A stretch of 64,000 bases of DNA, from the NCBI RefSeq assembly GCF_900112825.1, contig NZ_FONE01000009.1, positions 1 to 64,000 of the forward strand. The letters run 5' to 3'. Made by a program: the position numbers and the translations under genes. The stretch comes from Nitrosomonas sp. Nm166. GTDB lineage: Bacteria > Pseudomonadota > Gammaproteobacteria > Burkholderiales > Nitrosomonadaceae. The notes under the pieces were generated by a model that was not told the DNA's origin, ran no database searches, and saw only the letters and a program-made list of their open reading frames with translations. Within the stretch, counting starts at the first letter, position 1. Every line of letters begins with the position of its first letter. Positions 27,254 to 34,686 of this stretch are shown here, in pieces.

Positions 27254-27511
27254 ATGCCTAATACGACAATGGGAGAACAAGAGATTTCTATGTTAAGGGA
27301 AGAAATGGAAATATTAATGGATGAACGTCAATGCCTGCTGGATGCGACAGGTGCTGCTGCAGTTTTTATCGCTAGCCTGGACAGTGCTTTATTACCGGAT
27401 TCGGCCTGTCAAGCAGCGAAGATTTTATCAGACTCTCTAAATAATTTACCTGAAGAAACTTTACGGGATGCGCTGGAGAAAGTGAGAGCAGAGCATATCG
27501 TTCGTGTATAA
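27254..27511 (+). CDS. Small acidic helical protein, unknown
   Basis: An 85-residue, mostly helical acidic protein (MPNTTMGEQEISMLREEMEI...). The AAGGA site eight bases upstream favours the ATG at 27254 over the one at 27236. Its stop codon overlaps the GTG start of the patatin gene by eight bases, so it probably controls or partners that gene. No family is recognised. Confidence 0.6.
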   Translation: MPNTTMGEQEISMLREEMEILMDERQCLLDATGAAAVFIASLDSALLPDSACQAAKILSDSLNNLPEETLRDALEKVRAEHIVRV

Positions 27512-28664
27512 AAAAAAGAAGGTTTTGGCCGGACCTAAGGTAGGGCTTGTTTTAACGGGAGGTGGCGCTCGTGCTGCTTATCAGGTAGGCGTATTACGGG
27601 CTATTGTTGAACTCTTACCTGACAAGAGACGTAACCCATTTCCGGTGATTTGTGGAACTTCTGCAGGCGCAATCAATGCAGCCAGCATTGCGGTTTCAGC
27701 CAATGATTTTGCAGAAGGTGTCAGTCAACTTGAAGCCGTCTGGTCAAACTTTCATGTAAACCAGGTTTATCGATCAGATTTTATAGGCGTAATGCATAAT
27801 ACCCTACGCTGTTTGTTGTCATTAGTATCAAATGAATATGGTCGATATAATGCAATTTCCTTACTGGATAACTCGCCATTAAAAGCACTCCTGAAAAGCC
27901 GTTTTCCGTTTCGTTCTATTAAATATTCCATCCGTACAGGTGCATTGTATGCTCTGGGGCTTACTGCATGGGGGTACACTTCCGGACAATCGGTTACATT
28001 TTATCAAGCAGCGAAAGAAGTGGTGCCTTGGAAGAGAGCGCAGAGATTGGGCATTCCAGTGGATATTGGAATTAGGCATTTAATGGCTTCTTCCTCGATT
28101 CCTTTTATTTTTCCTCCTGTTAGATTAAATCGTGAGTACTTTGGAGATGGCTCAATGCGTCAGTTGGCGCCCATCAGTCCGGCGCTACACTTGGGTGCGG
28201 ACAAGGTACTGATTATCGGTCTACGCAGAATGGTAATTGATGAACCTAAGCGGGTCAGCGCCACCAGTTATCCTCCATTTGCGCAGATTGCAGGTCATGC
28301 GCTGAATAGTATCTTTGTCGATAGCCTGGATGTTGATCTGGAGCGTTTATTGCGCATCAACGAAACGCTTAAGCTAATTCCTCACGAAACATTTAAAGAA
28401 AAAAATATAGCGCTACGCCCCATCGAAGCGATGATGATAGCACCCAGCCAGAGCATTAACGAGATTGCACAAAAATATGCATATACCTTGCCATGGATCA
28501 TGCGTTATTTATACCGGGCTATCGGTGCGATGGGACCTAATGGGGCAACTTTATTGAGCTATGTACTATTTGAGGCGCCTTTTTGTCGAGATTTAATAGC
28601 ACTGGGCTATAACGATACCCTGCGGCAAAAAGATGAATTGCTGGAATTTATAGGAATCAAATAA
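27504..28664 (+). CDS. Patatin-like phospholipase
   Basis: A 386-residue protein. The patatin domain (about 11-220) has the oxyanion-hole motif GGGARAAY (19-26), nucleophile Ser53 in GTSAG and catalytic Asp215 in FGDGS. The C-terminal 150 residues are less typical. It starts with GTG inside the end of the preceding small gene, the only start that keeps the glycine-rich motif near the N terminus. It has no signal peptide and is probably cytoplasmic or membrane-associated. Substrates of the family are membrane phospholipids or acyl chains. Confidence 0.85.
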   Translation: MYKKKKVLAGPKVGLVLTGGGARAAYQVGVLRAIVELLPDKRRNPFPVICGTSAGAINAASIAVSANDFAEGVSQLEAVWSNFHVNQVYRSDFIGVMHNTLRCLLSLVSNEYGRYNAISLLDNSPLKALLKSRFPFRSIKYSIRTGALYALGLTAWGYTSGQSVTFYQAAKEVVPWKRAQRLGIPVDIGIRHLMASSSIPFIFPPVRLNREYFGDGSMRQLAPISPALHLGADKVLIIGLRRMVIDEPKRVSATSYPPFAQIAGHALNSIFVDSLDVDLERLLRINETLKLIPHETFKEKNIALRPIEAMMIAPSQSINEIAQKYAYTLPWIMRYLYRAIGAMGPNGATLLSYVLFEAPFCRDLIALGYNDTLRQKDELLEFIGIK

Positions 28665-28730
28665 AGTATAGAAATATTGAAATTAGAATGGTATTTCTCT
28701 TCGAAATAATAATTTTGTAGGAAAAATCAA

Positions 28731-29453
28731 ATGGCTTTTGATAGTCCGCAATTCTGGATTGCAGTTGTGCAAATCATCGCGATTGATATCGTATTAGGCG
28801 GAGATAACGCGGTTGTAATCGCACTTGCCTGTCGACGCTTGCCCGAACAGCAACGTAAGCTTGGAATTTTCTGGGGCGTCTTTGGTGCGATTGCTTTACG
28901 GGTAGTAATGATTTTTTTTGCACTGAGTCTACTGACGATACCTTATTTGAAGATCGTTGGCGCGGCATTGCTGATATGGATCGGTATCAAGCTGTTGCAA
29001 CCTGAATCAGAAGGGGACCATGAAATCAATGCCAGTACAACATTACTAGGTGCCATCAAAACTATTATCGTGGCTGATGCGGTAATGAGTCTGGATAATG
29101 TGATAGCGATTGCGGGTGCTGCCAAGGATGAGATCGGTTTAGTAATTTTTGGCTTGGTGATCAGTGTGCCCATCATCGTTTGGGGGAGTCAGCTGGTGAT
29201 GAAAATTATGGATCGCTATCCCGTAACTATTGCAATTGGTGCAGGTTTACTGGGATGGATTGCCGGTGATATGGTGGTGAGTGATGTAGTTACCAAAGAA
29301 TGGGTTAATACGCAGGCTAAATATCTGCACTGGGTTGCACCAGTCGCTACGGCGTCTATTGTAATTGTGGTGGGTAAAATGCTGGCGGCCCGCCAATTGG
29401 CCAAGGTCAAGCCAGTAGTCGATCTGGCTGAAAAAACTCCGCCTAAGCAGTAA
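28731..29453 (+). CDS. TerC family integral membrane protein
   Basis: A 240-residue protein with about seven membrane helices. It carries the two TerC signatures GGDNAVVIA (23-31) and DAVMSLDNVIAIAG (about 115-128), whose acidic residues suggest metal-ion handling. TerC homologs such as Alx and MeeF/MeeY export manganese or load metal to exoenzymes. The 66-base leader is too short for the yybP-ykoY manganese riboswitch that often precedes terC genes. The following gene encodes a universal stress protein 43 bases downstream and may be co-transcribed. Confidence 0.88.
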   Translation: MAFDSPQFWIAVVQIIAIDIVLGGDNAVVIALACRRLPEQQRKLGIFWGVFGAIALRVVMIFFALSLLTIPYLKIVGAALLIWIGIKLLQPESEGDHEINASTTLLGAIKTIIVADAVMSLDNVIAIAGAAKDEIGLVIFGLVISVPIIVWGSQLVMKIMDRYPVTIAIGAGLLGWIAGDMVVSDVVTKEWVNTQAKYLHWVAPVATASIVIVVGKMLAARQLAKVKPVVDLAEKTPPKQ

Positions 29454-29496
29454 TTTTATCTATTTATCATATAAAAGCTAAGACTAGGGATAAATC

Positions 29497-29922
29497 ATGC
29501 TAAAGATCTTATTACCAGTGGATGGTTCAGATAATTCCAATAAAGCAGTCACTGATTTCATCCATTTACTGGATTGGTATAAGGAAAAGCCAGAGATTCA
29601 CTTGCTGAATGTTCAGCATTCGCTAGATGGAAATGTTTCATTATTCATTAATCAGGCAGATATTAAGCAATACCATCAGGAAGAAGGCTTGAAAAGCCTG
29701 CAAAAAGCCCGTGATTTACTCGACCAGGCAGGTATCGCGTATCAGTATCATATTACTGTCGGTGATCCGGCTGAAATGATTGTTCGTTTTTCTGCGGAGA
29801 AGCACTATGATCAGATCGTAATGGGGCCGCGTGGAAAAGGAAGCATACAAGGTTTATTACTGGGATCTGTGACTAGCAAGGTGATGCAATTATCAAACAT
29901 TCCTGTGTTATTGGTTAAATAA
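29497..29922 (+). CDS. Universal stress protein (UspA family)
   Basis: A 141-residue single-domain UspA fold. It starts with the typical ILLPVDGSDNSNKAV and ends with the ATP-binding motif GPRGKGSIQGLLLGSVT followed by IPVLLV. The presence of G-2x-G-9x-G(S/T) places it in the ATP-binding class. It is a cytoplasmic dimer, linked to starvation or stress tolerance. It lies just after terC. Confidence 0.9.
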   Translation: MLKILLPVDGSDNSNKAVTDFIHLLDWYKEKPEIHLLNVQHSLDGNVSLFINQADIKQYHQEEGLKSLQKARDLLDQAGIAYQYHITVGDPAEMIVRFSAEKHYDQIVMGPRGKGSIQGLLLGSVTSKVMQLSNIPVLLVK

Positions 29923-30016
29923 CATTGCTGAGGTAGGCTTATGGATGCGCCCTCTTATGTAAAATTTTTATAATCAATCAATTATTTGAGTTTGAAAAAT
30001 TCTTGAGGACTGATTC

Positions 30017-32404
30017 ATGAGTACAGCTGCCATTACCCCATTGATTCAGAAAAATGTTTCGGATGTTAATAGTGAACTCAATTTCTCCAAGAGTCTGCAA
30101 TCGGCCATCAGTAAAATCCATGCAGCCAGTGATATTGATGAGATTATACTGGAGGTCAGTAAAGATCTCTGTGCTGTGTTTAATGCAGAGCGATTGATTA
30201 TTTATACCCTGAGTGAGGATCATGCATTCCTAGTTACTCGAGTCAAGGCCGGATTTGACTCCATGCAGAATTTGAAAGTACCGGTGGATAAAAGCACCAT
30301 TACTGGCTACGTGAGTTTAAACAAGGTGATAGTAAATATCGAAGATGTTTACAATAAAAACGAATTAAGAAAAATTGATTTATCGCTCACCTTTTCTCAA
30401 AAGGTGGATAAGCGTACCGGTTATCGAACTAAGCAGATGCTCGTTGCACCGATTCTGCATGCGGATACCCAAGAATTAATGGGTGTGGTTCAGGTTATTA
30501 ATCATAAAAATGATCAACCATTCCCAGCAATCGCCGTTAAGGGAATGGTTGAAATCTGCCAGATGCTTGCGATTGCCTTTAAGCATCGTTATCAGAAACC
30601 TGCCCAACTGCTGAAGTCAAAATATAACTACCTGATTTTTGATTCGGTGATTTCCGCCGCGGAGTTTGAATTAGCCACGCGCTCGGCGCGGGAAAGAGGG
30701 TGCGATCTGGAGGATGTGCTGACTGACGAGTTTCAGATTGGCTTGCCACTTATCGGCAAAGCGCTTTCTTCGTTTTTTGATATCCGCTATGAGCCTTTTA
30801 AGAAAGATCGCATCAAGCCGATGGATCTGCTCAAAAATTTAAAAAAAGATTATGTAGAAAGTAGTGCCTGGCTGCCAATTGATGAAACCAAAGAGGGATT
30901 AGTGATTTTAACGCTCGATCCTGAGCAAATTAAATCTCAGCGCATTGCTAACACGATTTTTCCCAAGCATAAGATTATCTATACCGTTACTACCAAGCAT
31001 GAGTTTGCAGCAACAATTGAGCAATTTTATGGCAGTAGCCAGGATGAGATCGCTGCGGGTGATATCAATGAAATGCTCTTCAATCTTGAGGGAGAAAACG
31101 TTGAAGAGGTATCCAGTAGTGGCATAGAAGAGTCTTCAACGGCTTCAGATAATGAACTGGTTAAGCTGGTCAATAAAATCATTATTGACGCCCATAAAAT
31201 GGGCGTGTCTGATATTCATGTGGAGCCTTACTCAGGAAAAGAGAAAACCAAAATTCGTTTTCGCAAGGATGGCTCATTAATGCCTTATATCGAGATTCCG
31301 GCCAGTTATCGCAATCCGTTAGTAACACGAATCAAGATTATGTGCGATATGGATATCTCCGAAAAGCGCAAACCACAGGATGGCAAGATTAAATTCAGGA
31401 AATTTTTTCCACTGGACATTGAGTTGCGGGTGGCCACCATTCCTTCGGCAGGCGGCCTGGAAGATGTCGTCATGCGTATTCTGTCGGCTGGTGAGCCGAT
31501 TTCGCTGGAGAAAATGGGGTTCACCCTGCACAACCTGGAGGCGTTGAAAAAAATAATCAGCAAGCCGTACGGATTATTTTTTGTGTGCGGTCCGACGGGT
31601 TCGGGTAAAACCACTACCCTGCATTCCATCCTGAAATATCTTAATCGCCCAGACACCAAAATATGGACTGCGGAAGACCCGGTTGAAATTACGCAAAAAG
31701 GGCTGCGGCAGGTGCAGATCAATGTCAAGGCCGGTTTGACCTTTCCGGTCATCATGCGCTCTTTTTTGCGCGCAGATCCGGATATCATCATGGTTGGCGA
31801 GATGCGTGACAAGGAAACCACCAGTATCGGCATCGAAGCTTCGCTAACGGGACATCTGGTTTTGGCTACGCTGCACACCAACAGTGCGCCGGAATCCGTG
31901 ATCCGTCTGCTGGATATGGGCATGGATCCTTTTAATTTTTCGGATGCATTATTAGGAATTCTGGCGCAGCGGCTGGCTAAACGCCTGTGCAAATGTAAGC
32001 AAGGGTATGTGGCCAGTAAGCATGAAATCAAAGCGCTATTGACGGAGTACTGTGAAGAGTTGAAAAATATTGAGCGGTTTAAGGCCAATCCGGAGGCTGC
32101 CTATCAAGAAATTCATGACCAGTGGATCAAACAATACGGCGATGACAAGGGCCAGATCACACTGTATAAACCGATTGGTTGCGACGACTGCGCAGGCAGC
32201 GGATTTTCCGGCCGTGTGGCATTGCATGAACTGATGACTGCCAGTAATGCATTGAAAAAGAACATCCAGGAGCACGCCCGAGTGGCGGAAATGCTGGTGA
32301 CGGCACTGAACGATGGTATGCGAACATTAAAGCAGGACGGCATCGAGAAGGTATTGCAGGGGATTACGGATATTCATCAGGTGCGGGTGGTGTGTATCAA
32401 GTAA
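30017..32404 (+). CDS. GAF-domain GspE/PilB-type secretion or pilus ATPase
   Basis: A 795-residue protein. Residues about 30-190 are a GAF-like sensor domain (ERLIIYTLSEDHAFL, TGYVSLNKVIVNI). Residues 200-345 are an MshEN-like region and 375-795 are the type II secretion/type IV pilus ATPase core: Walker A GPTGSGKTTTL near 524, EDPVEITQ, GEMRDKETTSIGIEASLTGH and HTNSAPESVIRLLDMG. Four cysteines (CKCKQG near 657 and CDDCAGSG near 721) form the zinc site of the GspE class. It is unusually long because of the GAF fusion, which could tie pilus extension or secretion to a small ligand. No other pil/gsp genes are adjacent except a pilin 1.6 kb away on the opposite strand. Confidence 0.88.
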   Translation: MSTAAITPLIQKNVSDVNSELNFSKSLQSAISKIHAASDIDEIILEVSKDLCAVFNAERLIIYTLSEDHAFLVTRVKAGFDSMQNLKVPVDKSTITGYVSLNKVIVNIEDVYNKNELRKIDLSLTFSQKVDKRTGYRTKQMLVAPILHADTQELMGVVQVINHKNDQPFPAIAVKGMVEICQMLAIAFKHRYQKPAQLLKSKYNYLIFDSVISAAEFELATRSARERGCDLEDVLTDEFQIGLPLIGKALSSFFDIRYEPFKKDRIKPMDLLKNLKKDYVESSAWLPIDETKEGLVILTLDPEQIKSQRIANTIFPKHKIIYTVTTKHEFAATIEQFYGSSQDEIAAGDINEMLFNLEGENVEEVSSSGIEESSTASDNELVKLVNKIIIDAHKMGVSDIHVEPYSGKEKTKIRFRKDGSLMPYIEIPASYRNPLVTRIKIMCDMDISEKRKPQDGKIKFRKFFPLDIELRVATIPSAGGLEDVVMRILSAGEPISLEKMGFTLHNLEALKKIISKPYGLFFVCGPTGSGKTTTLHSILKYLNRPDTKIWTAEDPVEITQKGLRQVQINVKAGLTFPVIMRSFLRADPDIIMVGEMRDKETTSIGIEASLTGHLVLATLHTNSAPESVIRLLDMGMDPFNFSDALLGILAQRLAKRLCKCKQGYVASKHEIKALLTEYCEELKNIERFKANPEAAYQEIHDQWIKQYGDDKGQITLYKPIGCDDCAGSGFSGRVALHELMTASNALKKNIQEHARVAEMLVTALNDGMRTLKQDGIEKVLQGITDIHQVRVVCIK

Positions 32405-32482
32405 GCGGGTTGGGTTTGTATTCGATGCGAGTAGGGTATACTGGTACTTTGAAAATTTAATATCCTAGAGTGAGAGTTCTAT

Positions 32483-32713
32483 ATGTCAACCGCATTTAAG
32501 CAAGTTATTGAGAGTATCAGAGCGCTCACTGCTGATGAAAAAGCTTTGCTGGCACCTTGCCTTATTGCTTCCTTGGAATCAGGACAGGATGTTGGTGTGG
32601 ATGAGGCATGGGCGGAACTGGCTGAGAAGCGCTATCTGGAGCTTGAATCCGGCATGGTGAATGGTTTGTCGTGGGAGGAAATCAAAAAGGAAGTAAAAAG
32701 CCGGAATGCCTGA
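32483..32713 (+). CDS. Addiction module antitoxin (PF09720-like)
   Basis: A 76-residue acidic, helical protein: LTADEKALLAPCLIASLES, then a GVDEAWAELAEKRYLELESG stretch and GLSWEEIKKEV, as in the short unstable antitoxins next to RelE/ParE toxins. It overlaps the toxin start by eight bases (ATGCCTGA). It is intact, unlike its partner. Confidence 0.82.
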   Translation: MSTAFKQVIESIRALTADEKALLAPCLIASLESGQDVGVDEAWAELAEKRYLELESGMVNGLSWEEIKKEVKSRNA

Positions 32714-32998
32714 AGTTATTTTTCACCCGGCTGTTGCCATTGAGATCAAACCTCATATGAATGCTATCAAAATCAAGCAGAAGGATTGGGCGATGACTTT
32801 CTGGATGAATTGGGGTTGACATACCAAACGATAACTGAGCTTCCAGATACCTGGCCAAAATTTAAAAAAGACTACCGCAGGTTTCTACTGGGAAAATTTC
32901 CTTTCTCGATAATATATCGCCTGAATAAAAACACCATCTTTGTGGTAGCAGTGATGCACAACAGCAGAAAGCCGGGCTATTGGAAAACACGTACTTAA
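32706..32998 (+). pseudogene. RelE/ParE-family toxin, frameshifted
   Basis: Translation from the ATG at 32706 begins MPEVIFHPAVAIEIK, a normal ParE-like start, but leaves frame near 32751-32755 and stops at a TGA soon after. Shifting frame there restores SYECYQNQAEGLGDDF and then YRRFLLGKFPFSIIYRL...VMHNSRKPGYW, the rest of the toxin. One base lost (or two gained) explains it. The toxin is thus most likely inactive, unless the site is a sequencing error or a programmed shift. Confidence 0.85.
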
Positions 32999-33098
32999 CA
33001 AGAAATTAATGCAGACAATTTACCCCAGTGGTTCCTTTTGTCTTATTTGCGTTGATGTGACCAAAATTGTCACTTTTTGACGTAATGCGCTCTGAAGT

Positions 33099-33140
33099 GT
33101 AGCCCGCGTGGTCCGATTAGCGCAGCGTTAACTGGACGCC
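33099..33140 (+). repeat. REP-like palindrome upstream of the RAYT gene
   Basis: GTAG (33099-33102) is followed by CCCGCGTG and an imperfect palindrome from GTCCGATTAGCGC to TTAACTGGAC. The leading GTAG tetranucleotide and the CCGATTAGC core match the two REP hairpins downstream of the transposase, although this copy has diverged. Confidence 0.65.
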
Positions 33141-33197
33141 TGTTATTTGAACTAATAGCTAACATCGATACTGTCTCGAGACAGGGGAAGAGATGAG

Positions 33198-33728
33198 ATG
33201 TCCAACTATCGGCGCGTTTTCATACCGGGAGGTACCTGGTTCTTCACGGTGAACCTGCTGCAACGGCATAATAATGATTTACTCGTGCGCGAAATTAACT
33301 TGTTGCGCGAAGCGGTGAAACGGGTGCGTAAAAGCTATCCTTTTCGAATCGATGCCTGGGTGGTTTTGCCGGAGCATTTGCATTGTGTGTGGACTTTGCC
33401 GCCGGGTGATGCCGATTTCAGTACGCGATGGCGTTTGATCAAAAGCGGATTTTCGCGTGCATTGCCCAGAACCGAATATCGGTCGAATATACGCAAAGCG
33501 GCGGGAGAGCGTGGGATATGGCAACGGCGTTATTGGAAGCATTTGATACGTGACGATACCGATTATCAACGCCATGTCGATTATGTGCATGTGAACCTTT
33601 TCAAGCATGGTCACGTCAGGCGTGTAGCCGATTGGCCATATTCCACGTTCCATCAATATGTTGCGAGAGGCATTTATTCAATGGATTGGTGCGGTGATGC
33701 CAATTCCACGGTTGGCGGTGATGTGTGA
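33198..33728 (+). CDS. REP-associated tyrosine transposase (RAYT, Y1 family)
   Basis: A 176-residue protein of the TnpA_REP family. The HUH motif is His60-Leu-His62 (PEHLHCVW), and candidate catalytic tyrosines are Tyr112 (QRRYWKH) and Tyr129 (VDYVHVN); the final helix has the typical DYVHVNLFKHGHV. It starts 17 bases after a GGGGAAGAGATGAG leader. RAYTs are single-copy, immobile relatives of IS200/IS605 transposases that process REP hairpins at GTAG. The flanking REP sequences support that link. It appears complete. Confidence 0.9.
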   Translation: MSNYRRVFIPGGTWFFTVNLLQRHNNDLLVREINLLREAVKRVRKSYPFRIDAWVVLPEHLHCVWTLPPGDADFSTRWRLIKSGFSRALPRTEYRSNIRKAAGERGIWQRRYWKHLIRDDTDYQRHVDYVHVNLFKHGHVRRVADWPYSTFHQYVARGIYSMDWCGDANSTVGGDV

Positions 33729-33830
33729 TGGGAAAGCGGTGAATGGTGGTGATGTCATGGCCGGGATTGGTGGAAATGGCGGGAAGGCGGAGAGACGGAA
33801 ATAGCAAGAATGGCAGAATGGGTAGGAATG

Positions 33831-33860
33831 GTAGGCCCGATTAGCATCGCGTAATCGGGC
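33831..33860 (+). repeat. REP hairpin, forward
   Basis: GTAG followed by a 26-base imperfect palindrome with 8-base arms GCCCGATT and AATCGGGC around AGCATCGCGT. The mirror copy lies at 33965-33994. Confidence 0.88.
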
Positions 33861-33964
33861 GGAGGTGTTGCCGGAATGTGGATAAGCCGGCCGTAAATAA
33901 AAGAGTATTGCGGGGATGTGAATAAATCGGATTGTAAGTAAAAGCCGGAGATTGTAATAAAAAA

Positions 33965-33994
33965 GCCCGATTACGCGATGCTAATCGGGCCTAC
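33965..33994 (-). repeat. REP hairpin, reverse
   Basis: Exact reverse complement of the 26-base palindrome at 33835-33860, ending in CTAC (GTAG on the other strand). A second partial element (GCCGGCTACGCGGGC) follows. Together with the forward copy it forms an inverted REP pair (BIME) about 130 bases apart. Confidence 0.88.
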
Positions 33995-34036
33995 GCCGGC
34001 TACGCGGGCTAGATTCAGCTGTTGTAGGGGAATTTT

Positions 34037-34483
34037 TTAGCAGATCGAACCTGCTGCGCGTGTAGAGCATCCACCAGTCCGTCCCCAGGTTACTCCTCCT
34101 GTGCCGGTAATAGTTGGAGTGAGTATATAGGTATCAGCTGCAGCTATACCATTTTGAGCAACCGGTGTTGCAGTTATTACACCAGCAGCGTCAACCGTTA
34201 CTGAGGTTACTCCTCCTGAAGCACCAGCATTATTTGGAACCTCAACTGTATTACGGGAACCTGTTGCAGGAACCGCGATAGCATTATTAGCAATACAACT
34301 ACCGGTTTGTATACATAATTCAACCCCTGTCTTAAATGGAGCCGCTGCATTAACAATTTCAGTATATCGAGATTTAACGGTGTAGTTCTGATAAGCAGGC
34401 ACAGCCACAGCAGCCAAAATACCAATAATCGCCACAACGATCATTAATTCAATGAGTGTAAAACCTTTTTGTGCTTGTTGCAT
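34037..34483 (-). CDS. Type IV pilin (PilA-like)
   Basis: A 148-residue prepilin. Leader MQQAQKG, then [25 protein letters not shown]: cleavage after Gly7, Phe1 methylated, Glu5 of the mature chain at residue 12. Cys57-Cys63 and Cys139-Cys148 are likely disulfides; the second closes the D-loop at the C terminus. An AAGGAGAAT site precedes the start. It belongs to the type IVa pilins used for twitching, adhesion or uptake. It is an isolated pilin gene, next to REP sequences and near the GAF-type extension ATPase. Confidence 0.92.
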   Translation of the reverse strand: MQQAQKGFTLIELMIVVAIIGILAAVAVPAYQNYTVKSRYTEIVNAAAPFKTGVELCIQTGSCIANNAIAVPATGSRNTVEVPNNAGASGGVTSVTVDAAGVITATPVAQNGIAAADTYILTPTITGTGGVTWGRTGGCSTRAAGSIC

Positions 34484-34686
34484 TTGTTATTCTCCTTTAG
34501 GTTAAATAAGACACACCAAGTGTGTAATATATCTTAAGCAGGAATCATGCCCAAATTTGTTGAGATAGAGCTTTCATAGTGGAATTAGAATTTATCCGTT
34601 CATTGGGATTGATAAACATGAGAATTGAGTGAGAAATCGATTGTTCAGCCTAGCCTGAATTGTACAGTAATCAAACCCTATTTTTC

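Noticed and set aside
28665-28730. yybP-ykoY manganese riboswitch before terC
   Set aside because: The 66-base gap is too short and AT-rich and lacks the conserved loop sequences.
31306-32088. Leftward 260-codon open frame inside the GspE-type gene
   Set aside because: Antisense shadow of a well-conserved ATPase domain; composition Ser/Arg-rich with no motif.
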